NCBI GenBank assembly: GCA_035578905.1
Contig: JAQJVL010000047.1
Coordinates: 1,748,111-1,812,110 of the forward strand
Direction: 5' to 3'
Length of the DNA stretch: 64,000 nt
Source: Stictocephala bisonia
Lineage: Eukaryota; Arthropoda; Insecta; Hemiptera; Membracidae
Below the pieces are notes generated by a model. The model ran no database searches, was not told where the DNA came from, and saw only the letters and a program-made list of their open reading frames with translations. The first letter of the stretch is position 1; each line of letters starts with the position of its first letter. Position numbers and translations under genes: made by a program. Of the stretch, positions 1 through 10,730 are shown piece by piece.

Positions 1-1
1 C

Positions 2-1158
2 GAAAACAGGCTTAACCAAGACACTAAACTTTCTGAACGTACTAAACTGCCTATTCACGTAATAATGGAACTTTTACAGCTTTGCACTGAATGTAATCAC
101 TTTGAAATAGATGGTCAAATATACTGCCAGGATGATGGTATGGCAATGGGTTCCCCACTATCACCTATTTTCACCAATATCTACATGGAAGAGTTTGAGG
201 AACAAGCAATCGCTTCCTCAAATCTCAAACCTAAGGTTTGGCTTAGGTACGTGGATGACACATTTGTCTGCTGGAGTCACGGTGAACCTAATTTAGAAGA
301 ATTTTTAAAACACTTGAACAAGGTTTCACCCACCATTAAATTCACCATGGAAAAAGAAATAAAAAATTAATTATCATTTTTGGATGTAAATGTAGAAAAA
401 ACAAAACATGGCCTAAAAACATCAGTCTACAGAAAACAAACTCACACAGGCAAATACCTCAATTTCAATTCTAACCACCCACAAACTGTTAAAGAATGTG
501 TAGCCTTCTCTCTCTTTGATAGGGCCCGAGCCATATGCTCAGACAAAACTGAACTAGACAATGAACTAAACAATGTTTCTAAAGATCTAATAAACAATGG
601 CTACCCTCAGTCTCTCATAAACAAATGCAAACCAATAAGAAAACGCAAACAAACACCCACTGACACAGAAAAGCCTAAAGCATTCATGTCCATTCCATAT
701 ACGCCTAACCTTTCAGAAAAAATCAGACGCATAGCTAGGAAATAAAAAATCAGAACATCATTCAACACACAAAACACATTAAGACAGTCTTTATCTAAAA
801 CTAAACCAAAGAATGAGGAGCAATCCTCCAAAAATGTAGTTTATTGCATTACTTGTGAATACAATGAAAAATACATAGGGGAAACAAAGAGACCACTGGA
901 AGTTAGGCTAAAAGAACACAAAAATAACATTAAAAAAGGAAACACTACACATTCTAAATTAGCTGAACATCCTGGAACAATGAACACAGATTTAACTGGG
1001 ATAACACTAAAATACTTCACAGGGAACCACATTTCTTTAAACGTAAATTCATCGAAGGTGCCTTTATGAAACTAAATAACGAACAAGTAATCAGTCAAAG
1101 TAGAATAGAAGTTAGACCCATCTGGGTTCCTTTACTTAAAAACACACTTGATCAATCC
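2..1158 (+). pseudogene. Penelope-like element, reverse transcriptase and GIY-YIG endonuclease (decayed, 5' part outside window)
   Basis: This is the C-terminal half of a Penelope-like retroelement polyprotein; such proteins copy element RNA with a reverse transcriptase and cut the target with a GIY-YIG nuclease. The frame is open from base 2, so the gene begins before the window. The fingers/palm motif MGSPLSPIF is followed by the catalytic YVDD at 248-259, then FLDV near 380. The GIY-YIG part begins with VVYCITC near 836 and shows YIGET near 872 with downstream R and H residues. Two in-frame stops (368-370 and 743-745) and a frameshift near 995 break it; after the shift the reading continues through PIWVPLLKNTLD to about 1158. 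It is therefore dead. The frame otherwise stays constant, which suggests moderate age. The family call rests on the RT plus GIY-YIG order. Confidence 0.88.
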
Positions 1159-1167
1159 ACTATCGAT

Positions 1168-1240
1168 GTAGTGTGGACTCAGTGTAGTGTGGGCTCGATG
1201 TAGTGTGGGCTCAGTGTAGTTTGGCCTCGGTGTAGTGTAT
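1168..1240. repeat. Short tandem repeat, period about 18 bp
   Basis: The core TGTAGTGTGGGCTC recurs about four times with small changes. It lies at the start of the insertion in the PLE tail. Confidence 0.6.
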
Positions 1241-1430
1241 ATTGTCGAGTCCTCTTATACTAACATGATGTCCACTCAGTGGCCACTATCGACGTGGTCA
1301 CTGCTAGAGATGTCTCGAGTGTCCATGTGAGATGGTTGCCTGTTTTCGGGTGTTGTGCAAATTAATCAAATAAGAGAGCTACAAAGGCTATACGTATATA
1401 TAAGTATTTTATCATAAACACAAATTAAGG

Positions 1431-1638
1431 TATACACGTACGGTAAACTAACCCACCCACCTACCCATAAACGTACGGTGGTATTAACCCACCCGCCCAC
1501 CCATACACGTACGGTGATACTACGTACGGTAAACTAACCCACCCACCTACCCATACACGTAAGGTGGTAGTAACCCACCCGCCCACCCATACACGTACGG
1601 TGGTACTAACCCACCCATACACGTATGGTGGTACTAAC
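1431..1638 (-). repeat. 36-bp G4 minisatellite, array A
   Basis: Five to six units of the form CCCACCYRCCCA-TACACGTACGGTGGTAN-TAA are seen. The C-rich strand is on top, so the G-rich unit reads on minus. Two units carry CCCACCCGCCCACCC, the complement of a G-quadruplex motif with single-base loops. The array stops exactly where PLE tail sequence resumes. Confidence 0.85.
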
Positions 1639-2034
1639 GTTCAATACACTCATGACATCATCTAACCAGAATCCTACACCACCTGCACCTACAACAATTA
1701 AACACCCCCATGAGTCTCCGTTCCCGTACCTGAGTCATCGCATATTTTGTGATCTCGGAGCGTACGTCCCTGACCTCGTCAGTCTGTGTATGGTTGTTGT
1801 GAAGTGTAGTGTGTATGTTTGTCTTGTCCCCGTGTTTTATCACGTTGGAGGGAACTTCGTAGACACTGCATTTGGATTATCGTCCTCACTTCGTGCCTGG
1901 GACGTCTAGACGCCATCGTCACTAAGACTTCATCACTTTTTTGTAATATTTGATTATTGTATTGTTTTATTCCTAATAGTTGTTGTCTTTTCAGGTTAAA
2001 ATGTAATTTTAATAGTAGTCTCAGTCCTTCCGAG
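1639..2034 (+). repeat. PLE 3' tail, first copy
   Basis: Bases from GTTCAATACACTCATG onward are repeated with few differences from 2074. The reading TTIKHP continues the PLE C-terminus in the second copy. The copy ends where the second one begins, at an ATATAGTGGG junction. Tandem or partial-tandem arrangement is common in PLEs. Confidence 0.8.
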
Positions 2035-2042
2035 TCATATAT

Positions 2043-2900
2043 AGTGGGTTCCTTTTCTTAAAAACACACTTGATAAAAAGTTCAATACACTCATGACATC
2101 ATCTAACCAAAATCCTACACCACCTGCACCTACAACAATTAAACACCCCATGAGTCTCCGTCCCCGTACCTGAATCACCGCATATTTGGCGATCTCGGAG
2201 CGTACGTCCCTGACCTCATCAGTCTGTGTACAGTTGTTGTGAAGTGTAGTGTGTATGTTTGTCTTGTCCCCGTGTTTTATCACCTTGGAGGGAACTTCGT
2301 AGACACTGCATTTGGATTGTATCATCCTCACTTCGTGTCTGGGACGTCTAGATGCCATCGTCACTGCAGGTCGTAAGACTTCATCACTTTTTTGTAATAT
2401 TTGATTATTGTATTGTTTTATTCCTAATAATTGTTGTCTTTTCAGGTTAAAATGTAATTTTAATAGTAGTCTCAGTCCTTCCGAGTATATATATATATAT
2501 AATTTTTTGTGCATGTTGAATGTTATTTTAAATTAATAGTGTTTTTCAGGTACCATATATTTATGATTAGTTAATGTAATCTTATTTCAGTCTGATTTGA
2601 ATATTAATTTTATTGTGTTTTGACATTTTTCATTGATATCGTGAACTTTACAGCGCCTAATTGGCTATATTAATTTAACCCTGTTAATATTTTTTATATT
2701 TAGTAGAAGTCCATTTTGTTGTACTCCATTCTAGGATTTAGGTTAAAATGTAGATAATTATTAAAGTAGAGAAGTTTATTAGTTTAAGAACGTAGTTTTA
2801 TAACATGTTTGTGTAGATGTAATTTAGTTTTTAGCACTTAAAAAAGGTTGGGTTTTACCAAATCGAAACGTCGTGATTGTTATTTTTCACGTAATGATGG
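2043..2900 (+). mobile_element. PLE 3' tail, second copy with terminal hairpin motif
   Basis: The copy begins inside the C-terminal coding end (GTTCCTTTTCTTAAAAAC, compare 1127), continues through the duplicated tail to about 2490, and then through AT-rich 3' sequence. Near 2849-2880 lies TTGGGTTTTACCAA followed by TCGAAACGTCG, a hairpin plus CGAAACG typical of PLE 3' ends. The end at about 2900 is approximate. Confidence 0.6.
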
Positions 2901-3201
2901 CAAATGTCCAACTACCTTTGTCTCCCTCATCTGATACTCCATCATTAACAAATTTCAAAAACAAAGTAGATACTGGTCTAATACATTAAATAAATTTAAA
3001 ATGACTAAAACCAATTACTGTCCAATCAGCTGACCTCACACATCACTCGTGTTATATGCCCACATTTGACAGCTTTATATGCTCAATTGGACATTTAAAT
3101 GACGGGGATTCTCAGTTGGCAGAGAGTATGATTGATCTGAGTTAACTTTCTCGTATTTTATTGTTCAAATAACATGATAAATTCCCATGTTCAGTAATAT
3201 G

Positions 3202-3202
<1 letters not shown>
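2901..3202. other. AT-rich stretch with nothing recognised
   Basis: No coding, RNA or repeat structure was seen between the PLE tail and the microsatellite. Confidence 0.5.

Positions 3203-3294
<92 letters not shown>
3203..3294. repeat. (TA)n-(TG)n compound microsatellite
   Basis: About 35 TA units are followed by about 11 TG units. Confidence 0.98.
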
Positions 3295-3295
<1 letters not shown>

Positions 3296-3435
3296 ATGAA
3301 CAAACATTTACTAAGAAATTGGTTGTGTATTTTGTAAAATTATTGGTTTATAAATTGAAAGTGCATTAATTGAATTTTTTATTTCAATAATGCAAGTATT
3401 TTCTGTAGTGTACTAAAATTCCCACATCATAAATA

Positions 3436-3832
3436 CAGGGTGTCCAGCCTCATCTGTGCCATTTTTTACTGTTTTCGAGTTCAAAATAAGCAATATATGC
3501 AATATAACAGATGTCCTATCTCGATCCATGTTCTTCTGTCTCTGAGCCTATATTATTTTAACGAAAACTTAAATATCTGAAAAACAGTCGAGTTACAATT
3601 CTGCAATTCTGTATGAAAGTAATATTTATATGACACTTTTTGATACATGACAACTTTTTTAAACAAGTATACTTTTTTTAATTTGTAATTTATTCAGTCA
3701 CCTTTTATTGGATATTTGACATGCTATAAGTTCAACTATGTTTCAATGAAACTTGTAAATATGAAATTCGTAATAACAACAGGGATGTGATTGGTTTCCA
3801 CAGACTGAATAAGAGCTTATACATCCACCCTG
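3436..3832. mobile_element. Candidate small TIR element with TA target duplication
   Basis: The block starts CAGGGTGTCC and ends CACCCTG, and each end is flanked outward by TA. The 397-bp interior is AT-rich and non-coding. This suits a non-autonomous Tc1/mariner-like element, but the visible inverted repeat is only seven bases, so chance is possible. Confidence 0.35.
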
Positions 3833-4189
3833 TAATAAGCATTAAAATATATAATAAACTTGTCACTTTAGTTTAAAAATATCAACCCAAAGCTTTCTTG
3901 AAAAATTTTTATTGCTGGCTACTTAGAAACCCATTTTATTCAATTTACGAATTTTTTAGTTTTGATTTAGATGAATTTTAGTACTATATATGATTAGCTC
4001 ATGCTTACCCCATATAACAGAGGTGCTTAGTGAAAATTTACTGAGGCCCCTTCCACTGGGTAGCCTGAAGGGTAATCGAAACAAAAGATAAGCATTGCAA
4101 AAAGTTAGTTTCCCATATTTACAAATATTTTAAAGATATTTTGCTAACCCTATTTAATAGTTTAATATGTTATGTACTTATTTATGTTA

Positions 4190-4290
4190 GATTAAATTAT
4201 GTTCAGAATGACTTGGCAATATTTAGCTCCAATTATGACTTTGTCAACGCTGTAAAGTTTGATGGCAATAAAGGATTATTATTATTATGT
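4190..4290 (+). mobile_element. LINE 3' end with ATT-repeat tail
   Basis: The sequence GACTTTGTCAACGCTG...GGCAATAAAGG is followed by (ATT)4, a pattern usual for jockey/CR1-type LINE tails in arthropods. The 3' end of the LINE at 58.9 kb has comparable GACTTTGTCA and GGCAAATAAAAG elements. No coding part is attached. The tract 3833-4189 shows nothing recognisable except a weak CCTGAAGGGTAATCGAAAC near 4062, which resembles a PLE tail hairpin. Confidence 0.45.
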
Positions 4291-4857
4291 TAATTTTTAT
4301 TGATTGTAATATTTGTGTTGTTTAATTTTTGTTATGTTTAAATATGGCTTTAGAAAGAATCCCGAAATAAAACATTTAAAAAAGTTATAAATAGCCTATT
4401 TATTAGATTAAAAAACGCATAGCTAACCTAAAATTTTCATAATTACAACTATTTAACATTTTCCGCAACAGCCGTCATTTTCAACAAATTAACATAAGTA
4501 ATGGGATTTTGAATTATAAAAGCATTTCTTTGTTGCTATAAACATTTTAAAGCTTGCCCTCCCAAAAGCTTCGATAGTTACTTGTCTAGACCACTTTATA
4601 TGTAAAGGGTCAGAGGTTTAAGAGTGCCATTACTAGGGTGCATGAGCCCAATACGTCCTGTAACTGGAATAGAAAATCGGATGAAGGAAGACATTACTTT
4701 ATCCACTTAGACTGTTACTAAATTACAGTTTGAGAAATCATTGCTTGATTTTATCACCGAGCATGTGATAGTAATTGAAATTAATTTAAATTGTTGTTTC
4801 CTAGAAAATAATATGTTTCATTATTTGACATCCAAATATTCACGTATAAACAGTGTT

Positions 4858-4898
4858 ATTGACCCTCCCATCCATTTACAAATGTACTGTAGTATTGG
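4858..4898 (-). repeat. Single unit of the 36-bp minisatellite
   Basis: ATTGACCCTCCCATCC followed by ACAAATGTACTGTAGTATTG matches one unit of the family, with several changes. It stands alone. Confidence 0.55.
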
Positions 4899-4959
4899 CA
4901 ACTACGCACCTTTAGTATTTAAAGTTTATTTACATGAACATACTTTACAATGTCTATCC

Positions 4960-6095
4960 CATACAGGTGGTATTGGAATGCATGCAAGTCCTCAGGCAAT
5001 TACAAGTTTGCACCGTCACGTGTATCCTGAGGCTAACAAGGGATTTAGCTCCTACACAATAATATAGGCAACTCCTGCAGTACACATGTGTAGCTTTATC
5101 ACTGGTATACCGCTATCACCTTTGTCACTGAGAATCTAATGAAGATTTAAACTCATTTATGAGGCTGACAAAGTATTCAGCTCCTATACAAGAGCATAGG
5201 CAACTCCCGCAGTACACGTGTGTAGCTTGATAACAGGTTTACCACCATAACATATGACACTGAAACCTCTTATTAAGGTTTATTATCAATGATGAAGCTG
5301 ACAGTGTTTTTTTGAAATTTATTTGTTTATGTCGTTCTTTAATTTGAGCGAACTATATTTGTTTGAATGTTACTTTGCTTAGGCATTCATTTTTAATTTA
5401 CCTTTAAATAAGATATGCTTATATGACTTTTACACATCACAAAAGTACTTTAAAAAAATTTTCCAATTAAGTCTGATGTATAATTTGGTTAATCTACTTT
5501 AGCTTGTTTAAATAAAGGAAGGTAATCCAACTGTAAATTGAGTCACAGAGGCAGCAATAAAGTTCACTTAGATACAGCAGTGTAGTTCTTCGGGGGCAAG
5601 AATTGAGTCACATTTCCCTTAAGTGTATTTTAGAACTATTTGAACTCTGAACTGAACTTTGACATCTGGAAGTTTCAAAACTATTTGAAGTAAAATATAT
5701 CAGGATTATTTAGTAAACGGGTGGCCCATAGTGTATTGTATGTCATGTTAGTTTTATTTTGAAATTGAAGAAGAAAAACATAAAATTAAAATTAGAAACC
5801 TTAAAACAATCTAATGAGTTAAAACTATATTAATACAAACTAGCCACGTTTCCAGTACAGTTGATTATGTTAAATATATATCTATTATAAAGGTGTTATC
5901 TTATTTATTTCGCTGTCACCTTTAATGGTATAGGTACACTCTGTTATTGGCAAATAAAACTAACTTTGAAGACTAATCCATATGTTGGAGCAGTTGAGGG
6001 AGAACTGTGCCTCGTCGTCGTTAAATATTTGAAAGACATTTTCTCGTTTCTCTTTTTCTCATGTAAAGTGGTTTTCCATGGTACAATATACTGCT
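4960..6095 (+). repeat. Repeat family A, copy 1 (inverted partner at 56.2-58.9 kb)
   Basis: Several blocks match the reverse complement of 56.2-58.9 kb in matching order: the dimer at 5020-5300, TTTGAGCGAACTATATTTG near 5344, the block with GAGGCAGCAATAAAG at 5520-5710, ACAAACTAGCCACG near 5840, and TGCCTCGTCGTCG near 6008. No coding capacity is visible. The element class is unknown; a non-autonomous transposon is likely. Site 5543/5544 is the empty counterpart of the minisatellite insertion at 56777. Confidence 0.7.
5020..5305 (+). repeat. Tandem dimer, unit about 138 bp, inside family A
   Basis: Two units share AGCTCCTA-ACA, TAGGCAACTCC-GCAGTACAC and GACACTGA-A in the same order. The same dimer is present in opposite orientation at 58600-58885. 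Confidence 0.7.
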
Positions 6096-6117
6096 CTCTA
6101 ACTTAGTTCTTTTCAAT

Positions 6118-6572
6118 GAGCGTGTGCCTGTTGTAGAGCGTGTGCCTGTTGCAGAGCGTGTGCCTGTTGTAGAGCGTGTGCCTGTTGCAGAGCGTGTGCT
6201 TGTTGTAGAGCGTGTGCCTCTTTTAGATCGTGTGCCTGTTGTAGAGCGTGTGCCTATTGTTGAGAGTGTGTCTGTTGTATAGCGTGTGCCTGTTGTAGAG
6301 CGTGTGCCTATTGTAGAGCGTGTGCCTGTTGTATAGGGTGTGCCTGTTTTTAGAACGTGTACCTGTTTTTAGAACGTGTGCCTGTTTTTAGAACGTGTGC
6401 CTGTTTTTAGAACGTATGCCTGTTGTAGAGCGCGTGTCTGTTGCAGAGTGTGTGCCTGTTGTAGAGCGTGTGCCTGTTGTAGAGCGTGTGCCTGTTGTAG
6501 AGAGTGTGCCTGTTGCAGAGCGTGTGCCTGTTGTAGAGTGTGTGCCTGTTGTAGAATGTGTGCCTGTTCTTG
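6118..6572. repeat. 18-bp minisatellite
   Basis: About 25 copies of GAGCGTGTGCCTGTTGTA with substitutions such as GTTGCA and TTTTTAGAA. Because 18 is a multiple of three, several frames stay open and give artificial peptides. A run with GTTTTTAGAAC variants sits at 6340-6415, showing local spread of one variant. Confidence 0.95.
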
Positions 6573-7707
6573 TAGCAGAGATAGGTGCTTACATATACAA
6601 CATTTATTTTTTAAAACTTTGTTCACAAGTTTCTCTATAATGTTCACATTTTAAGGGGAGTCCAAATCGAAAAAATTAAAAAATATTCATTTTTTTGTTT
6701 TTAGTTGTTTATTAAACTCCATAAAGCTCTGAGTAATTTGGTATAAATCTTGTATTCCTAAGTTTTTCGGAAGTGCATGAAAAAAAAAATAAAATTATAA
6801 ATCATGCAACTAGCTCTGAGTGATTCTGCATGTCGATACTTGGTGAAAATATAACCAATGTCAACAAAAAAACCAAAACTATGACCACAATCAGGCCCGC
6901 CCAAAGACTTTTGGTGGCCCCGGGGCAAAGTTTACCATGTGGCCCCTTCCTTCACTTCAAAATATTTACTCTGATTGTCAAATATACTATAATTGATATT
7001 TTATTTTTAGCACATTCTACAATATTCTTACCATCTCTTTCGTTAGATTACTATTGTAATTAAGATTCTTGTTCATGGACGTTTTCTCAGGACTAGCTGC
7101 GAAGCTCCGGTAAGTTTTTCTCTAATTATCATATACTTTTTAAACATTTCCTTAAGTATTACCGCTACAATAACATCAATCTCTTATAACAAAACTGCTA
7201 TTCTTTAATATTAAATAAATAATAACGAACCAAGCAATGCCACAGTCAGTTGCATAGTTGGGCGCAGCAGCTCTTCGATTGCCAGTTGAGGAGCCATCCT
7301 CGCCAATGATATTAGCTGTGGGTGAGGGAGGGAGGAGCCAGTAAATTTGTATAGGCCACTTGGCTTCGCTAGGTAATAAGCAAGTTTATACTGAGAGTGG
7401 CCGAATGTTTAGGAAGTAAAATAATTTGGCGAGCGCGAACATCTAGTGCTTTAAAAACAGCCAACTGAGAGTTGAGGTTATTGTTTTCAAAACAGGTTGT
7501 AGACCACTGGGTACGTAGCTTATTTATGTTGGACATTAAAACATCTAGTTTATACTCGTGATTTCAGTTTGTCTTTGTGCTAAACTTTATAAAACTATTC
7601 AATTTTTATTTCACAGGCATAAAAGTCATTTTGTACTAACTCAATTTTCTCAGCATAAAACACAGTAAAATTTATGTCTGTCAAATTGGACACTATATCG
7701 TTGATGT

Positions 7708-7815
7708 ACACCACAGTGTACACGTCCGTACAGTGACAGTGGTATTGACACACCCACACACCCATTCACGAACAGTGGTATTGACCCTCCCGCTCAACAA
7801 TACACGTACAGTGGT
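7708..7815 (-). repeat. 36-bp minisatellite, array B (diverged)
   Basis: Two to three degraded units with ACAGTGGTATTGACACACCC and CGTACAGTGGT are visible. The C runs are broken, so a G-quadruplex motif is not kept here. It lies inside the hAT element. Confidence 0.7.
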
Positions 7816-8356
7816 TCAATCTTAGTTAAATTCACTTATCACGTAATAAACAATAAATAAATACTGTATTAATGATTGTCAAAAATATAAATGGCTTACT
7901 CGTTCATCAGTGACAGTAAACAATTATGAAAACTATTTTGATTGGTCGTAGATTTGTTATGTTAATGAATGACAACTTTAATCAATTATGCTATTTGTTT
8001 GGGAAAAACTCGTACGTGGGCATAAATGGTTTTTAATCAAGAGCTACTCTACTGAGTATGTTGAGAATACACCCCTGTTCCTGTTACAGTTTCAGGGTAA
8101 ATTAAACCAGACAATAAAAGAGTTACAACAAGTTAAATGTCACAAAATAAATATTATTCAAAAGGAGTTGTATAAATCTTAACAATGATGAAGATGTTTT
8201 ATCTATTAACGGTGTACTTAAGAGCTTCTCTTTTCATTAAGACCTATGTCATAATATTTTGGTAAAATGTCTTTACGAACATCCATGTTATAATAACTAG
8301 TAAATTTAAAATATCAAAGGAAACATTACGGTAGAGAGAAAGTAAAAAAATTTCAT

Positions 8357-8425
8357 GTACAGTAAACTCTGGTTAACCGGTTAAATATGATGGAAGGTGA
8401 ATCCGGATAGTACAGAAAGTTACAA
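8357..8425 (+). mobile_element. Possible pogo/Tigger-like terminal sequence
   Basis: ACAGTAAACTCTGGTTAACC followed by GG resembles the usual CAGTAAAACCTCG-TTAACCGG terminus of pogo-like elements. A second ATCCGGTAAGCGAGCGG near 8523 has the internal style of the same group. A matching opposite end was not found. Confidence 0.35.
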
Positions 8426-10270
8426 AATTATAATTTTTAGACAATATTATGCCACGCAATTCCTCCCGCGATAGCGTAGGGCAAGTTGAATGTAATGCAT
8501 CATACACACATATTGTTGCACATCCGGTAAGCGAGCGGTGATGTTGTATGCATATTTACCAGATTTAAGTACCTAGAAATGTACTGTAATTTAGTGGTTT
8601 TATCGTTAATTTATTCCTTTTATACTGTAAAAATATATAATTTACTTTGCAGTATATTACAATATTATATTGAAACATTTATAGCCTATTTTTATTGATT
8701 TAAATAAAACGTTACCATAAATTACTGGGCCTAAACTTTAGCTTTTTGTTCTCTCAAAATCTGGAAATGGAATATGAATCATAGCAAATTAAATTAATTG
8801 ATAATTATAGTAGTTTACTAGGAAATCCAAAAGAACGCATTAAATTACAGAAATATCACTCTATAAAATACAACAATAACAAAATATTTCTTTACTGGAC
8901 GACAATAAAGAAACAGACTAATGATTGACTATGTCCCCGATCTACCCTTCATGACAATTAATTGAACTCTTCCAGCCACGTTGTTACAAAATTGTATATT
9001 TTGCCTGCGGGCTTTTTGGGTGCAAAACACAGTTACTACTGAAATACGACTACTATTTATTAAATTTAGTGCATATATTGAAAAATTGCACTAAATTACT
9101 GCAGAGGAAAGAGTGCAACGTTACCACGTTCGAACGGAGTGCCGCCGCCTACTGCCAGCTTTGAAACCAAGTTTGTAAGAACCTTTTCTCATAAAGACTT
9201 TTCGACCTTTTTAAAATGTGTTTACTTTAATTTTGTTTGCTTATTTAATTGTGTTATTCTTAGGCTTCCACTTTTTTATTACAATTTATTAATTTGCATA
9301 CTTAGGCAGCAGGTTACTGATCATTCGTTTTCGCGTTATATAGATCTATTATTTTGCTACGATGAGTCAAGGGATTTTCGAAATACTAAATCAAGATTGT
9401 TTATCTACATGAACAGAATTTGTGAAAAAATACAAAATAAGGATGAAAGCTGAATCAACAAATCACTACAAATACAAATCAATTCGCAATTGCTGTATTA
9501 TCTTAAGTTTATAATAATAATATATCATAACTAATGGTTTTGTAAGGATAATAACGTGATCAAGCGATTGATTTTCCTACCACTAAAAGCCAATATAGAG
9601 TTGAATTTAGGACAAGTATAACAATTTTGTTTGAAGTAGTATATACTCTTGAAATTAAAGTTAAAAAATAAAACATACTCGTACAGAAACGTTCTTGTCC
9701 ACCTTGTATTAAACACGTCCAAAAACGGAGTTTTGAGTAATACAAATGCAAAGTTAGTGGGTCTTTTGATATGTTTTATATAAATAGTGTATGAAAACAG
9801 GACATCTCATAGAGGTGGCCCACTGTCCACACCACTCAAGTATATTTATATGTTCGCAAACTTGATTTCATATTTTGGTGTGTTCACAAGCTGCATGACT
9901 TTACACTTGTTCGCAAACAAGACAACTGGCGAGGGGTACAGTTGCAGTCACACACCAACCAGCGCGTATGCTGTCACACCACTATGTCGACCACTGACAA
10001 ACTTCAAACACCAGTGTACAACTTGCTCCAAAAGGCTCCCGGGTTGCTATGAAACAAATGGTTTAGTTTAAACGTTTTAAAACTAAAACTGGAAGACTTA
10101 TCTGGCCTAATATCACTTTTGATATTTTGATACAGGCCTGAATCGTTTCTTATCTAGTAGATTATTAAGTATTTTCTTTTTTGTTGCTTGGAATGTGGCC
10201 CCCCCTGTGAACTAAGTCTGTGTGGCCCCGGGGCAATTTGCCCCTTTTGCCCCCCTCTCTGGGCGGCCCT

Positions 10271-10730
10271 GACCACAATGCACATTTCCATGTCAATGAA
10301 ATTGTTATGACTGCCACTAAACACATTTTTAGAGACCTATCTGATACTCACCTACTAGAGAAATGTCTCAAAGGTAAAACTCAAAATCCTAATGAGAGTC
10401 TGAATAATGTCATTTGGGCAACAATACCAAAAAGGGTCTTTGTTACTCTGGAAACATTAAAATATGGAGTATTTTCAGCTGTATGTGCTTTCAATGATGG
10501 GTTCATTAGCAAAATAAAAATAATGGAAGAAATTGGACTCCAGCCTGGGAAAAATCTAGTTCAAGCTATGGTACGGCTAGAAAAACTTAGGCTTCGAAAA
10601 GCTGAAAAAGCGGCGTTGGATTTAGAAAAAAATTTGACTCAGTAGGATGCAAAAAAGAAAAAGATTGGAGGATCAGTTTAAAGAAAATGAGGATCCAGAT
10701 AATCCATCTTATCTAGCTGGGAACTACTAA
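10271..10730 (+). pseudogene. Mutator-like transposase, C-terminal fragment
   Basis: The reading from the hAT target duplication contains KCLKGKTQNPNESLNNVIW, then a PKRVFVTLETLKYGVFSAV stretch and a charged helix rich in R, K and E. This matches from memory the C-terminal region of the large invertebrate family annotated as Mutator-like transposase. A frameshift near 10640 is followed in another frame by EDQFKENEDPDNPSYLAGNY and a stop at 10728-10730, which looks like the native C-terminus. The N-terminal catalytic part is missing: only about 230 bases of element lie left of the hAT insertion and they are mostly terminal repeat. The fragment is thus non-functional. Superfamily assignment is from motif memory, not a search. 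Confidence 0.6.

Larger units (their letters stand above)
1159..1638. mobile_element. Insertion within first PLE tail, carrying two tandem repeats
   Basis: The second PLE tail copy (from 2043) runs directly from CACACTTGAT through a few A bases to GTTCAATACACTC. In the first copy these same flanks are separated by about 480 bases. The extra block starts with about four copies of an 18-bp repeat (GTAGTGTGGRCTCRRT-like, 1168-1240), continues through unique AT-rich sequence, and ends with a block of the 36-bp minisatellite (1431-1638). No coding potential or clear terminal repeats are visible. Confidence 0.6.
6892..10271. mobile_element. hAT-type element with 8-bp target duplication
   Basis: The ends are CAGGCCCGCCCAAAG and, on the complement, CAGGGCCGCCCAGAG. 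They are flanked by the perfect 8-bp repeat ACCACAAT at 6884-6891 and 10272-10279. Both facts are diagnostic of the hAT superfamily. GGCCCCGGGGCAA occurs just inside both ends, as is usual in one common animal hAT group. The 3.4-kb interior shows no hAT transposase; it is AT-rich with a minisatellite patch at 7.7 kb, a pogo-like patch at 8.36 kb and otherwise nothing recognisable, so this copy is non-autonomous. Confidence 0.85.

Noticed and set aside
2035..2514. 159-codon minus-strand frame over the PLE tail
   Set aside because: Lies opposite the PLE tail and its copy at 1658-1843 shows the same reading only because the DNA is duplicated.
9787..10071. 94-codon frame inside the hAT element
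   Set aside because: No resemblance to a hAT transposase (no dimerisation-domain or zinc-finger pattern) and no ATG-supported conserved context.
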